DNA of 64,000 nt from Clostridia bacterium (GTDB lineage: Bacteria > Bacillota > Clostridia > TANB77 > UBA1234). The stretch spans positions 1-64,000 of the forward strand of contig CAAFRB010000022.1 in assembly GCA_900765095.1 (NCBI GenBank). The letters are read 5' to 3'. This document shows, in pieces, positions 1-8,684 of the stretch; positions within the stretch are counted from its first letter, which is position 1, and every line of letters starts with the position of its first letter. Under the pieces are notes generated by a model. The model did not search any database, was not told the origin of the DNA, and saw only the letters and a list, made by a program, of their open reading frames with translations. Position numbers and translations under genes: made by a program.

Positions 1-429
1 ATTGCTAAATCTATGTTTGAAATGGCAAAGCTCAAAGTACCAATTATATCAATTGTAGTTGGAGAAGGTTCAAGTGGAGGAGCTTTAGCAATTGGAGTTG
101 CAAATAAGGTATTTATGTTAGAAAATGCTATTTATTCAATTCTTTCACCAGAGGGTTACAGTAGTATTTTATGGAAAGATGCATCTAGGTTTAAAGAAGC
201 TGCAGAAAAAATGAAATTAACAGCAAAAGACTTATTTGAACTTAAAGTGATAGATAAAATTATAAAAGAACCCAAAGAATATAATGAGAAAAATTTTAAA
301 AAAGTTGCAAATAGTTTAAAAAAAGAAATACAAAAAGAGATAGAACAAATGATATCTCTAAATGAAAATCAAATTGTAGAAAATAGATATATGAAATTTA
401 GAAATATGGGTGAATTTAAGGAGATATAA
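1..429 (+). CDS. accA: Acetyl-CoA carboxylase carboxyltransferase alpha subunit, C-terminal part (5' end outside window)
   Basis: The reading frame is open from base 1, so the gene starts upstream of the window. The visible 142 residues carry the crotonase-fold signature of AccA: GEGSSGGALAIGVANKV followed by SPEGYSSILWKDASR, as in the bacterial alpha subunit that transfers carboxyl from carboxybiotin to acetyl-CoA to make malonyl-CoA. The C-terminal tail is short and lysine-rich. The next gene, fabI, starts one base after the stop, so the two are probably co-translated within a fatty-acid synthesis operon. The family call is firm; regulation cannot be judged because the promoter is not in view. 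Confidence 0.95.
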   Translation: MAKSMFEMAKLKVPIISIVVGEGSSGGALAIGVANKVFMLENAIYSILSPEGYSSILWKDASRFKEAAEKMKLTAKDLFELKVIDKIIKEPKEYNEKNFKKVANSLKKEIQKEIEQMISLNENQIVENRYMKFRNMGEFKEI

Positions 430-430
430 A

Positions 431-1204
431 ATGTTATTAAAAGATAAAAAAATATTGATAATGGGAATTAGAAACAAGTGGAGTATTGCTTATGGAATTG
501 CAAAATCAGCTTATGAAAATGGAGCAAAATTGATTTTTACTTATATGGGTGAAGATAACAGAGAAAAAATAGAAGAGCTAATTAGTGAATTTAAGGGTAG
601 TAAAGCTTATGTATTAAATGGTGCATCAGAAGATGGATTAGTTAAAGATGTATTTACAAAAATAAAAGAAGAAAATGGCAAATTAGATGGAATTGTACAT
701 GCAATTGCACATGCGAATACTGAAGATCTAAGAAATGATTTTATCCTTACAAGTAAAGAAGGATATTCTCACGCAGTTGATGTTAGTAGTTATTCTTTAG
801 TATTAGTTGCAAGGATGGCTAAAGAACTAGATATACTAAATGAAAATGCAACTTTAGTCACTTTAACATATTACGGCTCTACTAAAGTTTTAGAAGGTTA
901 TAATATTATGGGAGTAGCAAAAGCTGCACTTGAAGCAAGTGTTAGATATTTAGCAGAAAATTTAGGAAAAGACGGAATAAGAGTAAATGCGATATCGGCA
1001 GGTCCAATAAAAACATTATCAGCAAAAGGCATAAAAGATTTTAATTCAATATTGACTATTGTAGAAAAAAAAGCACCTTTACACAGAAATGTAACTACAG
1101 AGCAAGTTGGAAATGTAGCAACATTTTTATTAAGCAATATGTCAGATGCAATAACAGGGCAAATTATATATGCTGATAGTGGCTATAATATTATGGGTGT
1201 TTAA
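431..1204 (+). CDS. fabI: Enoyl-[acyl-carrier-protein] reductase (NADH), FabI type
   Basis: 257-residue short-chain dehydrogenase that would reduce trans-2-enoyl-ACP in the last step of each elongation cycle. The nucleotide-binding segment is MGIRNKWSIAYGIAK (about residues 11-25), the FabI form rather than the GxxxGxG of FabG. The catalytic pair is spaced Tyr-x6-Lys in YNIMGVAK (Y157, K164), diagnostic of FabI. The FabI-typical AGPIKTLSAKGI follows. A GTG at 410 is in frame, but ATG 431 is preceded by AAGGAGAT at the right distance and is preferred. It sits between accA and fabG. A second possible enoyl reductase family member (2274-3332) is encoded downstream. Confidence 0.93.
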   Translation: MLLKDKKILIMGIRNKWSIAYGIAKSAYENGAKLIFTYMGEDNREKIEELISEFKGSKAYVLNGASEDGLVKDVFTKIKEENGKLDGIVHAIAHANTEDLRNDFILTSKEGYSHAVDVSSYSLVLVARMAKELDILNENATLVTLTYYGSTKVLEGYNIMGVAKAALEASVRYLAENLGKDGIRVNAISAGPIKTLSAKGIKDFNSILTIVEKKAPLHRNVTTEQVGNVATFLLSNMSDAITGQIIYADSGYNIMGV

Positions 1205-1234
1205 TAAAAAAGTGTAGTAAGGAGAAAATGATAA

Positions 1235-1975
1235 ATGTTAAAAGGAAAAGTAGCAATTATAACAGGAGGTACTAGAGGAATAGGATTTGCAACTGCAAAG
1301 AAATTTTTAGAAAATGAAGCAAAAGTAGTTTTACTTGGCTCTAAACAAGAAACAGTAGAAAAAGCAATAAAAGAATTAAAACAAATGAATTCAAATTATG
1401 ATGTAATCGGCTTTTACCCAAATTTATCAAGCAAAGAAGAAATGAATGAATTGTTTAAAAAAGTAAAAAAAATATATGGTCGTATTGATATTTTAATTAA
1501 TAATGCTGGAATTTCTTCTAAAACTAAAATAGAAGATTATACAGAAGAAGAATATGATAACATTGTTAATTTGAATATAAGATCCGTATTTAACTGTTCA
1601 AAAGAAATAATACCATATTTAAAAGAAACAAAGGGTGTGATTTTAAATACAAGTTCTATGGTAAGCATTTATGGTCAACCAAGTGGAATAATGTATCCTA
1701 CTACTAAATTTGCAGTTAATGGAATAACTAAATCTTTAGCTCGAGAATTAGCACCACAAGGGATTAGAGTGAATGCAATAGCACCAGGAATTATTAATAC
1801 AGATATGGTAGCAAAGTTACCTAAGGAAATGATAGAACCATTAATAAAAACTATACCATTTGGTAGAATTGGAGAACCAGAGGATATCGCAAATGCATTT
1901 TTGTTTTTATCAAGTAATTTATCAAGTTATATTACAGGTATAGTCTTATCTGTAGATGGGCTTGCAAGAAGTTAA
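1235..1975 (+). CDS. fabG: 3-oxoacyl-[acyl-carrier-protein] reductase
   Basis: 246-residue classical short-chain dehydrogenase, expected to reduce 3-oxoacyl-ACP with NADPH. Visible signatures are the Rossmann GGTRGIG (residues 11-17), NNAG (89-92), the serine of NTSSMVS near 140 and the catalytic YPTTK (Y154, K158), followed by the PG-motif RVNAIAPGIINTDM. An AAGGAG site lies upstream of ATG 1235. Length, order (fabI-fabG-acpP) and close spacing fit a fatty-acid operon. Other SDR oxidoreductases look alike, but the context makes FabG the best call. Confidence 0.93.
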   Translation: MLKGKVAIITGGTRGIGFATAKKFLENEAKVVLLGSKQETVEKAIKELKQMNSNYDVIGFYPNLSSKEEMNELFKKVKKIYGRIDILINNAGISSKTKIEDYTEEEYDNIVNLNIRSVFNCSKEIIPYLKETKGVILNTSSMVSIYGQPSGIMYPTTKFAVNGITKSLARELAPQGIRVNAIAPGIINTDMVAKLPKEMIEPLIKTIPFGRIGEPEDIANAFLFLSSNLSSYITGIVLSVDGLARS

Positions 1976-2010
1976 AAAAATAAAATAAAGAAATCAAGGA
2001 GGAAATTATT

Positions 2011-2250
2011 ATGTCAGAAAAAGAAATTTTTCAAAAATTAAAAACTATAGTAGTGGATCAATTAGAAGTAAATGAAGAAAATGTAACAATGGAGGCAACT
2101 TTTGTTGATGATTTAGCAGCAGATTCTTTAGACATTGTTGAATTAGTAATGACTATAGAAGAAGAATTTGATTTAGAAATTCCTGATAGTGATGCTGAAA
2201 AAATTGTTACAATAGGTGATGTTGTTAAATATATAGAAGAGCATAAATAA
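2011..2250 (+). CDS. acpP: Acyl carrier protein
   Basis: 79-residue acidic protein of normal ACP length. The phosphopantetheine attachment motif is ADSLDIVELVM with Ser39, followed by the acidic helix II and III pattern EEEFDLEIPD. It would carry growing acyl chains as thioesters in the cytoplasm. A strong AAGGAGG site precedes ATG 2011. It lies within the fab operon, 35 bases after fabG and 23 bases before the flavin oxidoreductase gene. Confidence 0.97.
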   Translation: MSEKEIFQKLKTIVVDQLEVNEENVTMEATFVDDLAADSLDIVELVMTIEEEFDLEIPDSDAEKIVTIGDVVKYIEEHK

Positions 2251-2273
2251 AATTTGAAAAAGAAAGGAAAACT

Positions 2274-3332
2274 ATGGAAGGAATAAAAGTAGGAAATAAA
2301 AAATCAAAATATCCTATTATTCAAGGAGGAATGGGTGTAGGAGTTTCTATGCACAATTTGGCTGGTAATGTAAGTAAGGAAGGTGGTATTGGAATAATTT
2401 CAACGGCAGATATTGGATACCAAGAGGCAGATTTTAATAAAAATCCGTTAAAAGCAAATTTAAGAGCAATAGGAAATGAAATAAAAAAAGCAAGAAAAAT
2501 TGCAGGAAAAGATAAAATAATTGGTGTAAATATAATGGTTGCTTTAAAAGATTATGCAGAAATAGTAAAAGAATGTGTGAAACAAAAAGTCGACTTAATT
2601 ATATCTGGGGCAGGAATTCCAAAAGAATTACCTGAATATGTAAAAGAATCTAAAACAAAAATTGCACCAATAGTATCATCTTTGAGATGTTGTAAGCTAA
2701 TAGTAAAACATTGGATAAAAAAATATAATTATGTTCCCGACATGATAGTTATTGAGGGACCAGAAGCTGGTGGACATTTAGGATTTAAAAGAGAAGAATT
2801 AGAAGAAGATACTAAACCCAAATTAGAAAATATAACTAAGGAAATTGTTGACTACATAAATGAGGTAGAAAAAGAAACGGGAAAGGATATCCAAGTTATT
2901 GCTGCAGGTGGAATATGGGATTCTACAGATATTAAAAAATTTTTGAATTTAGGAGCAAGTGGAGTGCAAATGGCCACAAGGTTTGTTGCAACAAATGAGT
3001 GCGATGCTTCAATAGAATTTAAAAAAGCTTATGTAAATGCTAAAGCTGAAGACATTAAAATAATCGATAGTCCTGTTGGAATGCCAGGAAGAGCTATATG
3101 CAATAGCTTTATTAAAAGAGTAGAAAAAGATAAATGCAAAATAGATAAATGTTATAATTGCATTAAAACTTGTAATGTAATAGATAGTCCATACTGCATT
3201 ACAAAAGCATTAATAAATTCTGTAAAAGGAAAAACAGATGATGGATTAATTTTTTGTGGTAGTAATGTTAGTAAAATAAAAGAAATTGTTTCAGTCAAAA
3301 ATTTAATGCAGGAATTAGTTTGCGAATTATAG
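2274..3332 (+). CDS. FMN-dependent nitronate monooxygenase / FabK-family oxidoreductase
   Basis: 352-residue TIM-barrel flavoprotein of the NMO/FabK family. The N-terminal PIIQGGMGVGVS, the central VIEGPEAGGHLG (residues about 159-170) and the AAGGIWD..GASGVQMATRF phosphate-binding segment are family hallmarks. The C-terminal segment has a cysteine cluster (CKIDKCYNCIKTCN, later YCITKAL and FCGSN) seen in the clostridial YrpB-like branch that is often encoded beside fab genes. Streptococcal FabK lacks such a cluster. Either a second enoyl-ACP reductase or a detoxifying NMO is possible; a FabI is already present, so the exact substrate is open. The stop codon abuts an IS66 remnant. Confidence 0.85.
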   Translation: MEGIKVGNKKSKYPIIQGGMGVGVSMHNLAGNVSKEGGIGIISTADIGYQEADFNKNPLKANLRAIGNEIKKARKIAGKDKIIGVNIMVALKDYAEIVKECVKQKVDLIISGAGIPKELPEYVKESKTKIAPIVSSLRCCKLIVKHWIKKYNYVPDMIVIEGPEAGGHLGFKREELEEDTKPKLENITKEIVDYINEVEKETGKDIQVIAAGGIWDSTDIKKFLNLGASGVQMATRFVATNECDASIEFKKAYVNAKAEDIKIIDSPVGMPGRAICNSFIKRVEKDKCKIDKCYNCIKTCNVIDSPYCITKALINSVKGKTDDGLIFCGSNVSKIKEIVSVKNLMQELVCEL

Positions 3333-3550
3333 CGTTAGAACAATTTTCTGTACCTTTTGACAACAACCTTTCTGAAAGAAACTTAAGACATGTAAAATCT
3401 AAAGTTAAGATTTCTGGATGCTTTAGAAGCTTACAAGGGCTACAAAATTACTTAAATGTAAAAAGCATTATAGAAACTTGTAAAAAGAAAAGCTTAAATT
3501 TTTACGAAATAATATTGAATCTATTCAAAAAAATCCCAGTTAGCATATAA
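3320..3550 (+). pseudogene. IS66-family transposase, C-terminal remnant
   Basis: About 70 codons matching the extreme C-terminus of IS66 transposases: FSVPFDNNLSERNLRHVK, then KISGCFRSLQG and a CKKKSLNFYEII tail. The catalytic DDE core and the upstream small IS66 genes are absent, so this is a scrap. Its frame overlaps the last codons of the preceding flavin oxidoreductase gene, marking an old insertion or deletion junction at that gene's 3' end. Recognisable homology starts near 3335. No convincing terminal inverted repeat was found. Confidence 0.85.
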
Positions 3551-3626
3551 ACTAACTGTGTATTCGTCGTGAACTAAGTCTGAATAGTAACTTATAAAAA
3601 AGAAAATAATTGTTAAATTAAAAATA

Positions 3627-3656
3627 TTGTTGAAAATGATTTATTTATACTATAAA
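3627..3656 (+). promoter_or_regulatory. Possible sigma-A promoter for the 3690 gene
   Basis: TTGTTG at 3627-3632 and TATAAA at 3651-3656 with an 18-base spacer, followed by a strong AAAAAGGGGGG ribosome site before ATG 3690. The surrounding DNA is very AT-rich, so chance matches are likely. Confidence 0.35.
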
Positions 3657-3689
3657 ATTATGTTATAAAATAAAAAAGGGGGGAAAAAC

Positions 3690-4166
3690 ATGGGCGATTA
3701 CACATATTACTACAATACTAATGATGCAATATTGGGTGGAATGTTTGCTGGTGCTGTAACAGGAGTAATAGTTGTTGCTTCTATTTTTTCAATAGTAATT
3801 AGTATATTAACTATCATTGCAAACTGGAAAATATTCACTAAAGCTGGAGAAGCTGGTTGGAAATGTTTGATACCAATTTATAATTTGGTAATCCTATTTA
3901 AAATAGCAGGAATATCTCCATGGTTGCTACTTGTTTATCTAGCAAGTTGGATACCAATTATAGGTCCTTTAGCTTCATTGGGTATCACTATCTATTCAAT
4001 GATTAGTCTTGCTAAAGCTTTTGGAAAAGGTGGCGGATTTGCTACAGGACTAATATTGTTGAATACAATATTTATAATGATACTTGCATTTGGTGATGCA
4101 AAATATCAATTAGGAAATAATGTTGATAACAATAACAGTTCACCTATAGAACCACAATCTCTATAA
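3690..4166 (+). CDS. Small polytopic membrane protein, DUF5684-like
   Basis: 158 residues with four hydrophobic segments (about residues 14-45, 65-80, 85-110 and 120-140) joined by short loops. The sequence KAGEAGWKCLIPIYNLVILFK followed by PWLLLVYL and a conserved IPIIGPLA is the pattern of DUF5684 inner-membrane proteins, whose function is unknown. A strong purine-rich ribosome site precedes the ATG, and a terminator follows, so it is probably a single-gene unit. Its start (MGDYTYYYN) is cytosolic or extracytoplasmic and Tyr-rich. Confidence 0.7.
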   Translation: MGDYTYYYNTNDAILGGMFAGAVTGVIVVASIFSIVISILTIIANWKIFTKAGEAGWKCLIPIYNLVILFKIAGISPWLLLVYLASWIPIIGPLASLGITIYSMISLAKAFGKGGGFATGLILLNTIFIMILAFGDAKYQLGNNVDNNNSSPIEPQSL

Positions 4167-4184
4167 TTTAAATAATAATAAGAG

Positions 4185-4222
4185 GAACTTTAGATTTAAA
4201 TACAAATTTAAAGTTCTTTTTT
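4185..4222 (+). terminator. Rho-independent terminator after the 3690 gene
   Basis: GAACTTTA (4185-4192) pairs with TAAAGTTC (4209-4216) and is followed immediately by a run of six T. Confidence 0.75.
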
Positions 4223-5400
4223 ATATTTAGTTTTATTATATAATGTGGTGTTCTATATTTATTCCATGATAGATTTTCTTTTTTAAACTTTATCAAATCT
4301 TTAAATCTAGTGAGACTACTTTAAGGCACTAGTAGGCAAGAGGAGAATAGAGTATTAGTGTATATAAGTTTATATTAATTAGTTTCTATTTCGCTCTAGA
4401 ATCGTCAAATTTTGATTTAAGCTATCAACTGGTAAAAGGCATACTAAAATGCTTGATTAACGGAAATATTAAACATCATTCAGCTAAAAGTGCTTTTAAT
4501 ATAAATTATATAGCCAACTTTACATAAAAATAACATTTCAAAAATTGCTACAGTTATGTTAACAAACTGCTAAAACAATTTTAATTTAGAAAAATATAAT
4601 TTATTATATTATGATAAAAGAAAAACAATTGTGCAAAACGCACTCATATTATAGTTGGCAAACAAAATAATTTATTTAAGCGATTCATACAATTTTAATA
4701 AAATTATCATTCAATAAATTCTATAAAACCCAAAATTACAGTTATATAAAATATTAATTTTTATAATAAATGAATTTATTCAGATATTTGATTTTAACTA
4801 TATTTATAAAATCTAAAATTTAACTTTTTATAATAATTATCTAAGTTTAAAATATACTTTTTAATCATTATTGCAAAAACTATTATTAATCTTAATTTAT
4901 TAAGAAAAAAACTTAAAATTCAAGCATGGAAATATATGTAAAAAAAGCAACGCACGAGGATGGCCAAATTTCGATTTTTTTAGATAGGGTGGTATAGTTT
5001 TACGTCTAAAAAACGAGCATATATTAGCAATTTCAAAAAATTAGAAGTAATAATGAGTTTGAGCAATAAAATATCAATTGAATAATGATATAAAGAAAAA
5101 TTTCAGCGAATACAATTAAAAATCATAAAATTATATAAGAATAAAAAAGTAATATTAAAAATTTAAATGGAATTAGTTGAAAAAGAAAAAACATAAATAT
5201 AAAATAAGTAATAAAGAAAAAAATTAGAAATGGAGTAATACAATTTGAATATTATAAAATATAACTATAAACATAAAAATTCGAATAGAAAAAACATATA
5301 GAACAAATACTTTATATGAACTGCCAAGCAAGAATACTTGACATGAAAAAATCATTGCCTTTTTGCACGAAACTTTTATTTTGTGCAATGTTATATAGCC
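4223..5400. other. Long AT-rich non-coding stretch
   Basis: About 1.2 kb with no open frame above 60 codons on either strand and no recognisable RNA. The second half (about 4900-5330) is markedly A-rich on the plus strand, as coding strands in this genome are, which hints at a decayed gene or element. A slightly more GC-rich island at 4920-5020 (GCACGAGGATGGCC..GATAGGGTGGTATAG) is the least random part. I see no terminal repeats framing it. Confidence 0.5.
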
Positions 5401-5401
5401 A

Positions 5402-5441
5402 TTAAAAAGGGCTAACCGTTAACTCCCTCAACGTCTAGCCC
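5402..5441 (-). terminator. Terminator for the 5504-5827 gene
   Basis: On the minus strand GGGCTAGACGTT and AACGGTTAGCCC form a near-perfect 12-bp stem with a nine-base loop, followed by TTTTTAAT. Confidence 0.8.
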
Positions 5442-5503
5442 AATTTTATTATTTTCTTTGCATTATTCTGTTAAATAGAATCTTTTTTGCACAAACCACA
5501 TTT

Positions 5504-5827
5504 TTATTTCTTTTTTGCGTCTTTCTTCCCAGCCGAGCTTGCTATAAATGATAATATACATACTGCTAATATTCCTACCATTAATATGAATGCAATTCTC
5601 AATAATTCTGGGTCAACGCCTGTTAAAACAGATATGAAGTTGTTTTTGGCTTCTCCGATTGCTCCATCTACTCCTGTGCTTTCAATCGTTATGGATTTTC
5701 CGTATTTTATATATTCTGATATTAATGTTTTTGGCGCTGTCATTTTATTCATCAAGATTACTACCATGCCTACCATGCCTAGTACAATCAGTATTTTTTT
5801 CCAATATTTTGAAATGAGTTTTTTCAT
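5504..5827 (-). CDS. Small two-helix membrane protein of unknown function
   Basis: 107 residues. A basic N-terminus (MKKLISKYWKK) leads into a first hydrophobic helix (about 11-27); an extracytoplasmic loop of some 50 residues follows; a second helix (about 78-97) ends in a lysine-rich tail (GKKDAKKK). No family recognised. It is oriented like the Tad-like operon ending at 6868, but a plus-strand VanW gene and a terminator intervene, so a link to that system is only suggested by proximity. Its own terminator lies at 5402-5441, and a GGGGAGG-type ribosome site precedes the ATG. Confidence 0.65.
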   Translation of the reverse strand: MKKLISKYWKKILIVLGMVGMVVILMNKMTAPKTLISEYIKYGKSITIESTGVDGAIGEAKNNFISVLTGVDPELLRIAFILMVGILAVCILSFIASSAGKKDAKKK

Positions 5828-5960
5828 TTGGCTTATTTCCTCCCCACTTTTTAGGCTATATTTATTATAATTCAGATTACATAATTTCTCAAGTGTTTTT
5901 TCATTTTTTTCATCGTATTTTTTTACTTTTTTGTGGTTATTATATTAATGAGGTGATTTT

Positions 5961-6708
5961 ATGAAATTGAAGTTTTTGGCTCTATTTCTTTTATTAATTG
6001 CCTTGACTGGGTGTAAAGATGATAATCAAAATATTACTAGACAGGCTTATGATATTAATGATAAATCTGGCGAAATTAGGGATGAAGTAAGATATTCTCT
6101 GAATAATTCTAATGTGTATTCTAATAATAATGCTGATAATTCGGGTGATACTGTATCGCCTCAAAATGACCCGATTGATATTTATCACAATGATGTAGCG
6201 TACGAGAATGATGATATTTCTTTGATTAATGATGGCTCTAACAATAAAAGTCCAAATGAATTGGCTAGTTTTTCTACTAAGATTTTGACTAATGATGATA
6301 ATAGATATAATAATATTTCTATTGTTGCCGATAGATTGAATAATTATGTACTAAAACCTCGGAGAAACTTTTTCTTTTAATTCTGTTTGCGGTCCTTATG
6401 GTGCTAAGGATGGCTTTTTGGAAGCTAATATTTTATTAAGTGATGGTAGTCACGATAAAGGATATGGCGGAGGTGTTTGTCAGCTCTCTTCTACTCTATA
6501 TAATGCGGTGAAAAATTTGGATATAAAAATAACTGAAAGGCATAATCACAGTGTTCCTGTTGCTTATGTTCCAAAGAATGAGGATGCTACTGTTAGTTTA
6601 CAAAGCAATTTGGATTTCAAATTTGTAAATAATTCTGGTAAGTCGCTTAAGTTTATTACGTCCCATGATCCAGATAATTTAAAGGTTGTTGTTGAGGAAG
6701 CTGTGTAG
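5961..6708 (+). pseudogene. VanW-family lipoprotein, interrupted by a one-base frameshift
   Basis: The first frame (5961-6380) encodes a lipoprotein signal peptide with lipobox LTGC (residues 15-18), a long Asn/Asp-rich linker and the start of a VanW domain (ELASFSTKILTNDDNRYNN...VLKP). Translation then runs to TTFTFF-like residues and a stop. Dropping C6360 restores the expected VanW sequence GETFSFNSVCGPYG, and the second frame (to 6708) continues with GYGGGVCQLSSTLYNAV and ERHNHSVPVAYVP, the conserved VanW core. So the gene is whole except for one extra base. Natural mutation, programmed +1 shift or assembly error are all possible. VanW function is unknown; cell-wall binding is suspected. 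Confidence 0.85.
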
Positions 6709-6710
6709 TA

Positions 6711-6771
6711 ACAAAAAAGACTGAAGAACATCTAAACATATTGTCCTTGTATGTTTTGTTCTTCAGTCTTT
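6711..6771 (-). terminator. Long terminator closing the Tad-like operon
   Basis: A 15-bp perfect inverted repeat (AAAGACTGAAGAACA at 6716-6730, complement at 6757-6771) encloses a second one (AAACATA/TATGTTT). On the minus strand it is followed by TTTTTTGTTA, so it mainly terminates the minus-strand operon; it may also stop the converging VanW transcript. Confidence 0.85.
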
Positions 6772-6867
6772 CTAATGAAAAAATATTGCCAGTTCAATCT
6801 GATAAAAGAACTGCGAGAGATTTTCTTCGTTTTATTATATTTGATTATGGAGTTTTTATTTTATATA

Positions 6868-8085
6868 TTATGGATGACATATTGAACATGGATAATATCC
6901 TGCTCTTGCAGCTTCTATTCTATTTACAAATATTTCTGTTACCGATTTATCTTCTATTTTGTTGTTTGCTTTTGGCTTACCTAAGAATTTTTGTATATGG
7001 TCGCATCTTGAATTGTGATAGTACATATCTGACGTTGCATATATGTAATCAGTTTCTACTATTCTAGAACCACCAAGTGCATAGTTGTTGTAATATGAGT
7101 TTACACCTATTGGCATGCCTTGTATGAAAGACATTACCGAGATATCGTTTATTGAGTTTGTCCAATCTTCGTCTGCAATCTCTGGCAACATAAAGTTGTA
7201 TATTGAGCCTTTTGTTCTTGCATAGGTTTGGTGTTCGTTTATTTCTTGTTGTAAAACTTCTTCGATTAAGTGTATTATTACTTCTCTTCTCTTTTGATGG
7301 AATGCACTTGCAACCTTTGTGCCGTTCTTTTCATAATCTTGTTTCAATGGTGCTCCATCGCCTTCACCAGAAGGTGCTATCAAATAGCTAGGTATATAAT
7401 TTACTGAACCGTTCTTGCTTGTTTCGTTTATTGCTGCAATCATTACTGACATATCATTTGTTATCTCTGGTATGAAGTCTAATATCTGATCTTGCGTATA
7501 TCCTGCAAATCCTTCTTCATACTGTTGGTATTTTGCCAAGCTTTCTGAATAATAGTTATCTGTCAATTCGCCTTCAAATAGTTTGTTTCTAGTATATATT
7601 TTAATATAATTTCCAAGTGTGAAATTAATTATTGCTCCAGTATCAGGGTCTTCATAAGAGTATGGTATCTTAGGAGATACTCTATATGAAAAGTTGCTTC
7701 CTCCATTATCATCTACAGAATATACAAAGAAACCATCGTAAGCAACTACGACAATAGCTGGAATATAAGTGCTAAAATAGTTTTCTGTCTTTCCTTGAAT
7801 ATATGGCATATTAAAGTTTACAGCCAATGTCTGAAAGAAACTTTTTACTGATTCTTCTACAAGTGATTGTGTTATATCAAAACGCTGATTGAAATATAAC
7901 ATTTGGAACTCGTCGTTTAATTCGACTAATGTATCTAAAGCGTCTTGAGTAGCGATGTCAATAACATTGTTTAATCTTACTTCGTCCTTTTGTACCATAA
8001 AATATTCATTTACATTGTTTCTGCATATAATAGAAAATGGAAGGATGATTATTAAAAATATAACACAAAAATGCGATAACTTCAT
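6868..8085 (-). CDS. Membrane-anchored exported protein with a C-terminal Ada-like zinc-binding motif (last gene of Tad-like operon)
   Basis: 405 residues. An N-terminal hydrophobic segment (about 4-21: FCVIFLIIILPFSIICR) anchors a large extracytoplasmic domain rich in Tyr and Asn. The C-terminus carries MYYHNSRCDHI followed about 30 residues on by AARAGYYPCSICHP, the H-x3-C...GYxPCxxC arrangement used by Ada-type zinc-binding or nuclease-associated domains. The middle (about 60-340) matches no family I know. As the last gene of the operon it may be a tip, adhesin or assembly factor of the pilus-like structure; that role is inferred from position only. Spacing to the upstream gene is 42 bases. 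Confidence 0.7.
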   Translation of the reverse strand: MKLSHFCVIFLIIILPFSIICRNNVNEYFMVQKDEVRLNNVIDIATQDALDTLVELNDEFQMLYFNQRFDITQSLVEESVKSFFQTLAVNFNMPYIQGKTENYFSTYIPAIVVVAYDGFFVYSVDDNGGSNFSYRVSPKIPYSYEDPDTGAIINFTLGNYIKIYTRNKLFEGELTDNYYSESLAKYQQYEEGFAGYTQDQILDFIPEITNDMSVMIAAINETSKNGSVNYIPSYLIAPSGEGDGAPLKQDYEKNGTKVASAFHQKRREVIIHLIEEVLQQEINEHQTYARTKGSIYNFMLPEIADEDWTNSINDISVMSFIQGMPIGVNSYYNNYALGGSRIVETDYIYATSDMYYHNSRCDHIQKFLGKPKANNKIEDKSVTEIFVNRIEAARAGYYPCSICHP

Positions 8086-8127
8086 ATAATAATACTCCCT
8101 CCTTTTTTTTATTTTGTATTTAAATTA

Positions 8128-8664
8128 TTATCTATAACTACTCTTAATCTGACCACCATAAGGAACACCAATTCTAAAACTGTCTATTTGAGTTGCATAT
8201 ATCGTTTCTTCCATAAGTGTCGCTTGTGTCTTATTTCTATTCTTTATAGAAACATAAAAATAATCGCCTTTGTTAAATGTGTACAATCCACCTTTTTTTA
8301 ATAGATTTCCATCATCATCAGTTGAATCTTTTGAATTTAATTCATTTTCTATTTCTGAAGTATAGTGATACAAGTATACAACTTCTGATGCACCATCTCC
8401 TGCTGGAACTACTTTATATTCTCTATGCTCCATTGTAACATCAAAAAGATTTCCTGTAGATTGTATTTGTGTTAAATAAGAATTGTACATATCGATCGTC
8501 AATGCTCCAGTATTTCTAACAGCATCTACGAAGTCAACTGTTGCTGTGTATACCGCCATATATGAAAGGTCATCTTGCCTTTCAAACGTATCCATCATAG
8601 GAAATAAAAACATTACTAAGACAGCAAGGATAATTGTAAAAACAATACTTAATGAATCGCCCAT
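8128..8664 (-). CDS. TadE/TadF-like minor pilin-like protein
   Basis: 178 residues: a very short N-terminus (MGDS), one hydrophobic helix (about 5-24: LSIVFTIILAVLVMFLFPMM) and an extracytoplasmic domain with YTATVDFVDAVRNTGALT near residues 40-57, resembling the amphipathic helix after the membrane segment of TadE/TadF-type proteins. No prepilin-peptidase cleavage motif (G followed by E5) is visible. It lies 20 bases after the preceding gene in the operon. Function as a minor pilin or pseudopilin is inferred from architecture and context. Confidence 0.6.
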   Translation of the reverse strand: MGDSLSIVFTIILAVLVMFLFPMMDTFERQDDLSYMAVYTATVDFVDAVRNTGALTIDMYNSYLTQIQSTGNLFDVTMEHREYKVVPAGDGASEVVYLYHYTSEIENELNSKDSTDDDGNLLKKGGLYTFNKGDYFYVSIKNRNKTQATLMEETIYATQIDSFRIGVPYGGQIKSSYR

Positions 8665-8684
8665 ATCTTTTCATAAACTCCTTT

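Noticed and set aside
2274..3332. Naming this gene fabK
   Set aside because: The C-terminal cysteine cluster and length fit the YrpB/NMO branch; FabK and NMO cannot be separated safely by eye.
4223..5400. rRNA, tRNA or known riboswitch in the long gap
   Set aside because: No cloverleaf, no rRNA-like conserved sequence and no recognised aptamer could be read.
5487..5870. 127-codon plus-strand frame
   Set aside because: Antisense of the small membrane protein gene at 5504-5827, which has a ribosome site and a terminator of its own.
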